The position numbers were made by a program, and so were the translations under genes. From positions 1 through 5,751 of the forward strand of contig URND01000157.1 of NCBI GenBank assembly GCA_900549105.1: 5,751 bases of DNA, given 5' to 3'. The notes beneath the pieces were generated by a model, which made no database searches, was not told the DNA's origin, and saw only the letters and a program-made list of their open reading frames with translations. Origin of the DNA: an uncultured Eubacteriales bacterium. Its GTDB lineage: Bacteria; Bacillota; Clostridia; Lachnospirales; Lachnospiraceae. Numbering within the stretch: the stretch's first letter is position 1; every line of letters begins with the position of its first letter. Positions 1 to 5,493 of this stretch are shown here, piece by piece.

Positions 1-978
1 CTACTCTCAGAACAGAAGGCGAGCAGCGGACGCACGGCCATTTTCCTTTTCTTTGAGGAAGAAGGGCTGACCAGTATCCTGATGGAAAATGGACAGTATA
101 AATATTCCGGCCGGAGCCGTCTTTTTGCGGAGCCGGGGACTCTGGATTTTGGCACGGAGATTATGCGGAATGTATCGGGAATCCTCCAGTTTCAGACGGC
201 ATCAAAAAGTGAAGCGGTGGTGACGGACCTCTATTATGCAGGCTGTGAGAAGGAGGATTTTGAGGTCAGCACAGAGGACCTTAACGCCCTGAATCTGACG
301 GTACATGCCTTTGGAGAAATTGACGGCGTCCATATGCCTGCCGGAAGGAAAACATCAGACTGGCTGCTCTGTATCGGGGCCATGATGAGCGGAGTGCGGG
401 GGCGGCGCAGCATGAATCTGGCGGCATTTTATGAAAATGAAGGGGACGGAGGTTCAGAGGCCAGGAAAGGCCTCTGGCGGCAGCTTCTTCCGGTGGCGGT
501 CGTATTTGTTTTCTGCGCTGTCATTTTTGGCGTGGTGCAGGTTCGAAAAATGTCTCTGGAAAATAAACTTCAGGAAAAAGAAAATTGGATTGCGGAAATG
601 TCGGTTTCCGAGCAGTACCGGGAAGCGCTGATTTCTGAACGACAGGTATGGCAGGTTATGCAGACGATTCGGGAGATTGAACTGCTTCAGGAAAATCTGG
701 CGACCTATCCGAAATTTGATGCGGAAACGTTGGCTGATATCGAGGGCGCGGGAAGCGGGCTTGATTTGAAAATCCGTTCTTATAATGCTGAGAGCGGGGA
801 GTTGAATTTTGATGCCAACAGTTCGGATGTTATTGATATTCCGGGATACATTATGAATCTGGAGAGGACGAATCTTTTTTACAAGGTAGATTACACGGGC
901 TACACCTATCAGGATGGCGTTTATACGCTGTCGCTGGTTTGCACTATGGACAGTCCGCAGACGGGAGGCGCAGAATAA
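1..978 (+). CDS. pilMN: PilM-PilN fusion (PilMN), type IV pilus alignment platform; 5' end missing
   Basis: The reading frame is open from base 1, so the gene starts upstream; the first internal ATG (82) is not its start. About 325 codons are visible. Residues 1 to about 130 resemble the C-terminal part of the actin-like cytoplasmic PilM. At residue 138 a MNLAAFY stretch occupies the place of the INLLP-type N-terminus of PilN. It is followed by a membrane segment (about 162-181, LLPVAVVFVFCAVIFGVVQV), a coiled-coil-like stretch (about 185-230) and a PilN-like extracytoplasmic domain ending at the stop. In separate systems the cytoplasmic tail of PilN docks on PilM, so the fusion makes that contact permanent. 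Fused pilMN is known in Clostridioides difficile. The usual glycine-rich nucleotide-site motif near the PilM C-terminus appears as a weak TDLYYAGC, so nucleotide binding may be lost. Two nucleotides separate the stop from pilO. Family call is from sequence pattern; the missing N-terminus limits certainty. Confidence 0.8.
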   Translation, partial: LLSEQKASSGRTAIFLFFEEEGLTSILMENGQYKYSGRSRLFAEPGTLDFGTEIMRNVSGILQFQTASKSEAVVTDLYYAGCEKEDFEVSTEDLNALNLTVHAFGEIDGVHMPAGRKTSDWLLCIGAMMSGVRGRRSMNLAAFYENEGDGGSEARKGLWRQLLPVAVVFVFCAVIFGVVQVRKMSLENKLQEKENWIAEMSVSEQYREALISERQVWQVMQTIREIELLQENLATYPKFDAETLADIEGAGSGLDLKIRSYNAESGELNFDANSSDVIDIPGYIMNLERTNLFYKVDYTGYTYQDGVYTLSLVCTMDSPQTGGAE

Positions 979-980
979 AG

Positions 981-1742
981 ATGAAAATAAAATCGAAAGA
1001 TATGAAATTGCTTGTCGTCGCCTTATCTGCTTTGATTTTGGTGCTTATGTTCCGTCTGGCGATTCTTCCGGCGATGGACGCCTATGAGGCTGAAAAGATT
1101 GAGTATGAAGAGAAAAGCGCCCAGGCGGATGAAATACAGAGAATTCTTGATGCCAAACCGTCCAATGAAGCACGGATTGCCGAAGGCTTGGGCAGACTGG
1201 ATGAAATGTCGGATTCCTGTTATGTGATGATGGAGAACCGGCAAATCGATGAACTGGTGACGGGGGCGGCCCTGGCCCATTCCCTCTTCCCTTCCCATTT
1301 GTCTATTTCAGAGCAGACGGTGGAAATAGCGCCGGCTTATCTTTACAGCGCCGGCGGCCAGGCGGCGTCTAATGAGGCGGTTGATGACCCGGCGACAACC
1401 GCGGCAGAAGCAACGGCAGCCCTTTCCGGCGGGGAGACAGAGGACATCGACACAGAAGGTACTGGCACAGAAGCCGGACAGACAGAGGGTGTGGGGGCGG
1501 AAGCCGCCATAGGCATGGCTGAGGGCGCAGTCCGCAAGGTTGAAGCGTCGATTGCCATGAATGGAAGCGAAAGCAACATGAAAGCTTTTCTGAATGATAT
1601 AGAGAAAAATTATCCGGCGGTTCATGTGAAATCATTTGAAATGTCAGAGAGCCTGTATATGAGTACAGAGCTGAAACCGATAACAGAGACACAGATGAAT
1701 GTCGTGCTTGAAATATATATGTACAGCAGACCGGTAGAATAA
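981..1742 (+). CDS. pilO: PilO-like type IV pilus inner-platform protein
   Basis: The product has 253 residues. ATG 981 is chosen because it directly follows the pilMN stop and has GGGAGG at 963-968 (12 nt spacer, a little long); an in-frame ATG further upstream (939) would overlap pilMN by 40 nt. The layout is that of PilO: a short basic cytoplasmic tail, one membrane segment (about residues 10-29), a charged coiled-coil-like stretch (about 33-55), and a C-terminal ferredoxin-like domain (about 185-253) in which VEASIAMNGSESNMKAFLNDI is the recognisable strand-helix pattern. PilO pairs with PilN outside the membrane and links the cytoplasmic motor to the growing fibre. Residues about 126-183 are a low-complexity Ala/Gly/Glu/Thr stretch with no Lys or Arg, probably a disordered acidic linker between coiled coil and domain; it is not typical of PilO. 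Overall similarity in this family is weak, so the call rests on topology, the C-terminal fold pattern and position between pilMN and pilB. Confidence 0.75.
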   Translation: MKIKSKDMKLLVVALSALILVLMFRLAILPAMDAYEAEKIEYEEKSAQADEIQRILDAKPSNEARIAEGLGRLDEMSDSCYVMMENRQIDELVTGAALAHSLFPSHLSISEQTVEIAPAYLYSAGGQAASNEAVDDPATTAAEATAALSGGETEDIDTEGTGTEAGQTEGVGAEAAIGMAEGAVRKVEASIAMNGSESNMKAFLNDIEKNYPAVHVKSFEMSESLYMSTELKPITETQMNVVLEIYMYSRPVE

Positions 1743-1743
1743 C

Positions 1744-1749
1744 AGGAGG
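1744..1749 (+). promoter_or_regulatory. Ribosome binding site that fixes the TTG start of pilB
   Basis: AGGAGG lies 9 nt before the TTG at 1759. No ATG or GTG at suitable spacing exists in this frame, and the conserved MshEN-like sequence begins within five residues of the TTG, so the non-ATG start is well supported. Confidence 0.85.
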
Positions 1750-1758
1750 CAGAAGGTT

Positions 1759-3432
1759 TTGAAAAAGAATCTCAGAATCGGAGAGATATTAACGGAGCTC
1801 GGTTATGTAACTGGGGAACAGATGGGACAGGCGTTGGCCTATCAGCGGGAGCACCGGGATATGCGTGTCGGGCAGATTTTGGTGGAGCTTGGATTTGTCT
1901 CGGAGCTTCAGGTGTTGGAAGCGATGGCGTCCCGGCTGGAGCTGGAGATTGTAGATGTGTCGGCGCTGGAGGTTGATTTGGCGGCGGTTGCCATGATCAG
2001 CAAGGATTTGGCGGAAAAGAACCTGCTTCTTCCTGTCCAGGTGAAGAGCGGCGTTATGCAGCTTGTAACCAACGATCCAATCAATTATTTTGCCCTTGAG
2101 GAAGTGCGCCAGCAGACGGGATGCTACCTGAAAATTATGCTGAGTGAAGAAAAACCGCTCCGTCAGGCCGTTTCCTATTATTTTGCGGAAGCCGGCGCCA
2201 GAGAGGCGGCAAAACAGGCAAATGCCGGCTTTGGCGCGGAGGAACTGGAAGATATTGATTTGACCGAGTTGGGCGACGATGAGGAAGCGCCGATTATTCA
2301 CCTTCTTAACAGCTTGGTAGAACGGGCGATTAAGAGTAATGCCAGTGATATCCATATCGAGCCTTTTGAGCGGGAGACAAAGGTTCGGATGCGAATTGAC
2401 GGGGTAATTCTGGAGTATGTAACGCTGCAGAGAAACGTCCATCAGTCGCTGATTGCCCGTATTAAGATTATGGCGAATCTGGATATTGCGGAGAAACGAA
2501 TTCCCCAGGATGGTCATTTCCGCGTGCGGACGGAAGAGGGCTACGTGAATATCCGTGTGTCAATCATGCCGACGGTGTATGGCGAGAAGGCCGTGCTGCG
2601 TGTGCTGGCATCTTCAGTGCCATTGGATTATGCGAGCCAGTTTGGAATGGATGATTATAGTTACCGCCAGTTTCTTCCTGTACTCAGCAGTTCTAATGGA
2701 ATCATTTATATTACCGGCCCGACAGGCAGCGGTAAGTCTACGACTCTTTATATGATTTTAGAATACCTTTCTTCCCGGATGGTGAATGTGGCGACCATTG
2801 AAGACCCGGTGGAGAAAAATGTGGCGGGCGTAAATCAGACCCAGGTAAATAATGTGGCCGGACTTACCTTTGATGTGGGACTTCGGGCGCTGCTCCGGCA
2901 GGACCCGGACATTATCATGGTAGGGGAAACCCGTGACGGTGAAACGGCGGGAACTTCTGTGCGGGCTGCTATCACAGGTCATATGGTTTTATCCACGCTG
3001 CATACAAATGATGCGGTTTCCAGTATTGTGCGTCTTGCGGATATGGGCGTGGAAACCTATTTGATCGCCAACTCGCTGACAGCGCTGGTGGCGCAGCGGT
3101 TGGTGCGAAAGGTCTGCCCGAACTGTGCGGGAAAGATGGAGACGACAGAGGAAGAACGAAAGATTTTGGGCGAAGATGTGCATACTGTATGGCGGGGCAT
3201 TGGATGCCATCAGTGCAATCATACCGGTTATAAAGGAAGAATAGCTGTCCATGAGATTCTTACTATAGATGCAAATATCCGCCGGATGATCAGCAATCAT
3301 GCGACGGTGGAGGAGATTACCCGGTATGGGGTGGAACACCAGGGGATGCGGACCATCCGGCAGAGTACGCTGGAGCTTGTGAAGGCGGGAGTGACGACGC
3401 CGGAGGAAATGTTGAAGATAACTTACGAATAG
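1759..3432 (+). CDS. pilB: Type IV pilus extension ATPase PilB (GspE family)
   Basis: The 557-residue product is the hexameric cytoplasmic ATPase that drives pilin polymerisation; the length is normal for PilB. Domains: an MshEN-like N-terminal region (residues 6-59) made of two 24-residue repeats, each opening R-[IV]-G and containing ELG-[YF]-V; an N2 region with ASDIHIEP (PilB/GspE N-terminal ATPase part) around residues 195-215; then the RecA-like core. Walker A GPTGSGKST is at 320-328, the Asp box TIEDPVE at 346-352, Walker B DPDIIMVGE at 382-390 and the His box GHMVLSTLHT at 407-416. Two CxxC pairs (C453/C456 and C483/C486) form the tetracysteine zinc site typical of PilB/GspE and absent from PilT. 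All catalytic motifs are intact. The two MshEN repeats are joined by 6 residues rather than the usual 5 and the second ends in Arg59 rather than Gln, so cyclic di-GMP binding is possible but not assured. The gene starts with TTG, 16 nt after pilO. Confidence 0.96.
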   Translation: MKKNLRIGEILTELGYVTGEQMGQALAYQREHRDMRVGQILVELGFVSELQVLEAMASRLELEIVDVSALEVDLAAVAMISKDLAEKNLLLPVQVKSGVMQLVTNDPINYFALEEVRQQTGCYLKIMLSEEKPLRQAVSYYFAEAGAREAAKQANAGFGAEELEDIDLTELGDDEEAPIIHLLNSLVERAIKSNASDIHIEPFERETKVRMRIDGVILEYVTLQRNVHQSLIARIKIMANLDIAEKRIPQDGHFRVRTEEGYVNIRVSIMPTVYGEKAVLRVLASSVPLDYASQFGMDDYSYRQFLPVLSSSNGIIYITGPTGSGKSTTLYMILEYLSSRMVNVATIEDPVEKNVAGVNQTQVNNVAGLTFDVGLRALLRQDPDIIMVGETRDGETAGTSVRAAITGHMVLSTLHTNDAVSSIVRLADMGVETYLIANSLTALVAQRLVRKVCPNCAGKMETTEEERKILGEDVHTVWRGIGCHQCNHTGYKGRIAVHEILTIDANIRRMISNHATVEEITRYGVEHQGMRTIRQSTLELVKAGVTTPEEMLKITYE

Positions 3433-3456
3433 CAGACGCAGGGGGAGATACAGGCT

Positions 3457-4497
3457 ATGTATACAATAGAAGATATTATTTTACTTGCAAGAAAAGCTCA
3501 GGCTTCGGATATTCATATATCTGAGGGCATGCCTCTTTTATTCCGGATTCACGGAGTGCTGACCCCGGCAGCCATTCAGCCGGAGGCCGGTGAGACAGCA
3601 GAGATTTTATACAGTCTTCTCAGTGAGGAACAGAAAAAATCGCTGCTGGAAGGTTATGATAAGGACTTTGCCCTTCAAATTTCGGATGGCGGGCGGCAGA
3701 GAGTTAATATTTTCCGCCAGAAAGGAAAAGTGGCGGGAACGATTCGGCTTTTAAACGACCATATTCCAACCCTGGAAGAACTGATGCTTCCCGATAAGCT
3801 GTATGATCTGGCGGCACAGCCAAGAGGACTGGTGCTGGTGACCGGCCCGACAGGCAGCGGCAAATCCACAACCCTGGCTGCCATGGTGGAATACATTAAT
3901 CGGACTCGGAGCGCCCATATTATAACCATTGAGGACCCTATCGAATATGTATATGAAGGGAAAAAAGCGTTGATTCATCAGCGGGAAACGGGAAGCGACG
4001 TGGTTAGCTTTGCGGCGGCGCTGCGGAGTGCGCTGCGTGAAGACCCGGATATTATTCTTGTGGGTGAAATGCGGGATTATGAAACCATTTCCGCGGCTCT
4101 GACTGCGGCGGAGACAGGCCATCTTGTCCTATCAACGCTGCATACGACCGGCGCGGCTCAAACGATAGACCGTATCATTGATGCCTGTCCGGCGGAAGTG
4201 CAGAATCAGGTCCGCATCCAGTTGGCGGGCGTCCTTAAAGGCATTGTGACCCAGTGCCTTCTGCCCCGTGCCGACGGCCATTCCCGAATTGTGGCGACCG
4301 AACTGCTCCTTGGAACAGATGCGGCCCTCAATCTCATGCGGGAGGGCAAAACCCACCAGCTTGGCAATGTCATGCACAGCGGCGGCGTGATGCATACCCT
4401 GAATATGGATTTGGCAAGACTGATGCAGCAGGGCTATATCACCCGGCAGACTGCAGAAGAATATACAAATGATAAAAGAGAACTGATGCAGTATTAA
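3457..4497 (+). CDS. pilT: Type IV pilus retraction ATPase PilT
   Basis: The 346-residue product is the hexameric ATPase that depolymerises the pilus, giving twitching and surface pulling. Length is typical of PilT. The N-terminal PAS-like part contains ASDIHISEG and FRIHG (about residues 17-32). The RecA-like core has Walker A GPTGSGKST at 130-138, Asp box TIEDPIEY at 157-164, Walker B DPDIILVGE at 196-204 and His box GHLVLSTLHTT at 221-231. Near the C-terminus AALNLMRE (289-296) matches the PilT-specific AIRNLIRE motif needed for retraction, and there is no tetracysteine zinc site; both features separate it from PilB. PilU is a less likely alternative because only one retraction ATPase is seen next to pilB. 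ATG 3457 has GGGGGAG at 3441-3447 with a 9 nt spacer. The gene lies 24 nt after pilB in the same operon and is its last gene, followed by a terminator. Confidence 0.95.
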   Translation: MYTIEDIILLARKAQASDIHISEGMPLLFRIHGVLTPAAIQPEAGETAEILYSLLSEEQKKSLLEGYDKDFALQISDGGRQRVNIFRQKGKVAGTIRLLNDHIPTLEELMLPDKLYDLAAQPRGLVLVTGPTGSGKSTTLAAMVEYINRTRSAHIITIEDPIEYVYEGKKALIHQRETGSDVVSFAAALRSALREDPDIILVGEMRDYETISAALTAAETGHLVLSTLHTTGAAQTIDRIIDACPAEVQNQVRIQLAGVLKGIVTQCLLPRADGHSRIVATELLLGTDAALNLMREGKTHQLGNVMHSGGVMHTLNMDLARLMQQGYITRQTAEEYTNDKRELMQY

Positions 4498-4515
4498 CAG
4501 AGAGTATTGAATGTG

Positions 4516-4574
4516 AAAAAGAGAGTATCTCCAAAGTTAGAAAAGAATTTGGGGAACTCTCTTTCTTATTTTTA
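4516..4574 (+). terminator. Two-way intrinsic terminator between pilT and the toxin-antitoxin remnant
   Basis: Arm 4518-4526 (AAAGAGAGT) pairs perfectly with 4556-4564, and 4531-4535 (CCAAA) pairs with 4548-4552, separated by a small 4x3 internal loop and closed by a 12 nt loop. On the + strand the stem runs into a T-rich tract (4562-4573), ending the pilus operon 18 nt after the pilT stop. On the - strand the complement of 4516-4520 gives five T, so it can also end the converging antitoxin transcript. The T tracts are interrupted and the stem is AT-rich, so efficiency may be moderate. Confidence 0.75.
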
Positions 4575-4673
4575 CTTTATGATATCTTTGTTGTCGAGAA
4601 ACTGTGCGGCTGTCATACATTTTGGATGCTTCATATCAAGACAGAGGATATTTGTATCAATCAGAATCCGCAT
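4572..4673 (-). pseudogene. Remnant of a PIN-domain (VapC-like) toxin, 33 residues
   Basis: Directly after the antitoxin stop (1 nt gap) an ATG opens a 33-codon frame beginning MRILIDTNIL. This is the standard start of PIN-domain ribonucleases, with the first metal-binding aspartate at D6. Intact PIN toxins have about 120-150 residues and three or four acidic residues spread across the fold; here the frame stops at 4572-4574, inside the terminator region, and no further PIN sequence follows on this strand. The last 20 residues (DMKHPKCMTAAQFLDNKDII) resemble the usual PIN C-terminus (a TPEEFL-like motif after the final strand), which suggests an in-frame internal deletion joining the first and last parts of the gene; this is an inference. 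The product cannot form the active site. A genuine small protein is the less likely alternative. Confidence 0.72.
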
Positions 4674-4674
4674 T

Positions 4675-4932
4675 TTATCTATCCTTTCCGTATCGTACTT
4701 CATTTACAAGCGCCTGGATGTCATCCTCGCTGGTAATCCCCATTGTTTCGGCAGCACCGGAAAAAGCAGCCTGCGCTTTACGGATGGCTTGTGTGGATGC
4801 GTTGCTTATGACTACTTCACCGTCGTTTTTCTGGAAAAATAATATTTTATCACCAGATTTTAAGCCAAGCAGACGGCGAATTTCAATGGGAACTGTAATT
4901 TGACCATTGGCAGATATTTTCGCTAAGTTCAT
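4675..4932 (-). CDS. AbrB/MazE/SpoVT-family antitoxin
   Basis: The 85-residue product opens with a complete swapped-hairpin AbrB DNA-binding domain (residues 3 to about 44): ANGQITVPIEIRRLLGLKSG followed by D28, K29 and strand ILFF, then GEVVIS. Members bind DNA as dimers and usually repress their own operon. The tail (about 46-85), rich in Ala and acidic residues with DDIQALVNEVRYGKD, is the kind of segment that wraps around a PIN toxin in MazE/VapB-type antitoxins. The ATG at 4930-4932 is preceded on the - strand by AAAGGA (4941-4946) with 8 nt spacing and by a strong promoter. The gene is convergent with pilT and is followed after 1 nt by a truncated PIN toxin, so it is probably an orphan antitoxin kept as a self-regulated DNA-binding protein, as an antidote to a related toxin elsewhere, or simply not yet lost. 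Confidence 0.9.
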   Translation of the reverse strand: MNLAKISANGQITVPIEIRRLLGLKSGDKILFFQKNDGEVVISNASTQAIRKAQAAFSGAAETMGITSEDDIQALVNEVRYGKDR

Positions 4933-4940
4933 AAAATCAG

Positions 4941-4946
4941 TCCTTT
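4941..4946 (-). promoter_or_regulatory. Ribosome binding site of the antitoxin gene
   Basis: Read on the - strand this is AAAGGA, 8 nt before the ATG at 4932-4930. It fixes the start in front of the conserved MNLAKIS sequence of AbrB-type antitoxins. Confidence 0.75.
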
Positions 4947-4950
4947 CTAT

Positions 4951-4983
4951 TCTTGAAATCTAAAGAAATCTTGAAGTTTCTTT
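4951..4983 (-). promoter_or_regulatory. Candidate operator in the antitoxin leader
   Basis: Between the -10 box and the ribosome site lie a 7 bp inverted repeat (4962-4968 AAAGAAA with 4977-4983 TTTCTTT, 8 nt loop) and a 7 bp direct repeat (TCTTGAA at 4951-4957 and 4969-4975, 18 nt apart, about two helix turns). The inverted repeat covers the predicted transcription start. AbrB/MazE antitoxins generally bind symmetrical or repeated sites over their own promoter, so this is where an autorepression site is expected. The repeats are AT-rich and short; binding is an inference. Confidence 0.4.
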
Positions 4984-4984
4984 T

Positions 4985-5013
4985 ATTATATCCAAATCGG
5001 AAAGAAAAGTAAA
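4985..5013 (-). promoter_or_regulatory. Sigma-A-type promoter of the antitoxin gene
   Basis: On the - strand a perfect TATAAT (4990-4985) is preceded by exactly 17 nt and then TTTACT (5013-5008), which matches 4 of 6 bases of the TTGACA consensus. The predicted transcript starts near 4978, giving a leader of about 45 nt before the antitoxin ATG. Confidence 0.8.
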
Positions 5014-5014
5014 C

Positions 5015-5038
5015 TGGATACGGAGAAAACTTTATCCA
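5015..5038. repeat. Short inverted repeat just upstream of the antitoxin -35 box
   Basis: TGGATA at 5015-5020 and TATCCA at 5033-5038 form a 6 bp inverted repeat with a 12 nt spacer. It abuts the -35 box (5008-5013) and the left edge of the large palindrome, so it may be a protein site or part of that element's edge. It is short enough to be chance. Confidence 0.35.
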
Positions 5039-5041
5039 TGG

Positions 5042-5261
5042 CAGGATTTTAGGGAAACAGCTGGCAGGCGGAAAAGACAGGAATGAAGTGACAATAGCGA
5101 GGCTTTCGCAAAGAGGTTCGTGCTAATTTCCGCCACAGAGCGAACTGTTTGAGCTGAAAGTGAGTTTTCGCGAATGGCGGATTATGGATGCACGAACCGA
5201 GTAGAAAACGCAGCGTGTCACAAGTCCTGTCTATTCCCTCTGACAGCGTTAGGAAAATCTG
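5042..5261. repeat. Long interrupted palindrome (MITE-like element or structured RNA locus)
   Basis: This 220 nt stretch folds on itself in nested blocks that share one centre (about 5152-5157). From outside in the pairs are 5042-5050 with 5254-5261 (one bulge), 5056-5058 with 5248-5250, 5060-5082 with 5225-5247 (19 of 23 positions), 5088-5093 with 5216-5221, 5115-5123 with 5190-5198 (9 of 9), 5129-5135 with 5175-5181 (7 of 7) and 5140-5144 with 5167-5171. That is about 57 pairs; seven collinear blocks are far beyond chance. No convincing protein is encoded on either strand: the long - strand frame here shows no recognisable motif and crosses the downstream promoter. It fills the gap between two divergent promoters (5013 and 5325). 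A non-autonomous mobile element (MITE) is one reading; a long hairpin non-coding RNA is the other. I see no clear target-site duplication and no obvious promoter or U-tract that would settle transcription. Confidence 0.7.
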
Positions 5262-5324
5262 TGTAAAAAAAGTGCCAACGATTACATGACAGTAACCTTT
5301 TCGATGGGTCCTTGGGATTTTTGG

Positions 5325-5353
5325 TTGAAAATAGCAAAATAATATAGTAGAAT
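5325..5353 (+). promoter_or_regulatory. Sigma-A-type promoter of the EF-Tu-fragment / DUF3783 unit
   Basis: TTGAAA at 5325-5330 and TAGAAT at 5348-5353 are separated by 17 nt; each box matches 5 of 6 consensus bases. Transcription should begin near 5360, leaving a leader of about 38 nt before the TTG at 5398. The stretch 5262-5324 between the palindrome and this promoter shows nothing else I can support. Confidence 0.75.
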
Positions 5354-5382
5354 GATAATGCTGTTTAGGTAGATGGTCACTC

Positions 5383-5388
5383 GGAGGT
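5383..5388 (+). promoter_or_regulatory. Ribosome binding site before the TTG-started EF-Tu fragment
   Basis: GGAGGT lies 9 nt before the TTG at 5398. It is the strongest ribosome site downstream of the 5325-5353 promoter, which argues that the short ORF is truly translated rather than being silent debris. Confidence 0.7.
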
Positions 5389-5397
5389 GTTATTTTA

Positions 5398-5493
5398 TTG
5401 ACGGACACGGCAGTCGCCGGAGATAATGTGGGTATTCTTCTTCGCGGGCTGTCGAGAAATGATATTGGCAAGGGAGATATTCTTTATGATTAA
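5398..5493 (+). pseudogene. 31-codon ORF encoding an EF-Tu domain II fragment; remnant or leader peptide
   Basis: From TTG 5398 the frame encodes 31 residues ending at the TAA 5491-5493. Residues 5-29 contain AVAGDNVGILLRGLSRNDIG then KGDIL, a clear match to the last strands of EF-Tu domain II (the AGDNVGxLLRG and RGxVL pattern). The GTPase domain, most of domain II and domain III are absent, and similarity stops at the start codon; in-frame sequence upstream reaches a stop at 5356 without EF-Tu character. The fragment therefore looks like the 3' end of a gene for EF-Tu or, more likely since it stops exactly at the end of domain II, for a small stand-alone domain II protein. Unlike ordinary debris it has its own promoter (5325-5353) and ribosome site (5383-5388), and its stop overlaps the next gene's start by 8 nt, so it may survive as a leader that delivers ribosomes to that gene. 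Confidence 0.65.
5471..5476 (+). promoter_or_regulatory. Ribosome binding site selecting ATG 5486 of the DUF3783-like gene
   Basis: AGGGAG lies 9 nt before ATG 5486. The next in-frame ATG (5495) would have an 18 nt spacer, so 5486 is preferred. The site is inside the EF-Tu-fragment ORF, as in translationally coupled gene pairs. Confidence 0.6.

Noticed and set aside
1308..1692. Three overlapping - strand frames opposite pilO
   Set aside because: They arise from the GC-rich low-complexity stretch of pilO, where stop codons are scarce in several frames.
1789..2517. A 242-codon frame on the - strand opposite pilB
   Set aside because: It is fully antisense to the conserved PilB coding sequence, with no ribosome site or known domain; a shadow of pilB codon use.
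4507..4903. Two + strand frames overlapping the antitoxin and terminator
   Set aside because: They run through the terminator hairpin and opposite the well-supported antitoxin gene, and match nothing recognisable.
5265..5271. Run of seven A (T on the other strand) as a possible terminator tail
   Set aside because: No stable GC-rich hairpin lies immediately before it on the - strand, and on the + strand it is an A run.
5343..5348. TATAGT as the -10 box of the downstream promoter
   Set aside because: It is only 12 nt from the TTGAAA box; TAGAAT at 5348-5353 gives the proper 17 nt spacing.
5049..5471. A 140-codon frame on the - strand through the palindrome
   Set aside because: It has no recognisable motif, shows His/Arg/Cys-rich composition typical of chance frames, crosses the + strand promoter and the EF-Tu-fragment ORF, and is explained by the palindrome.
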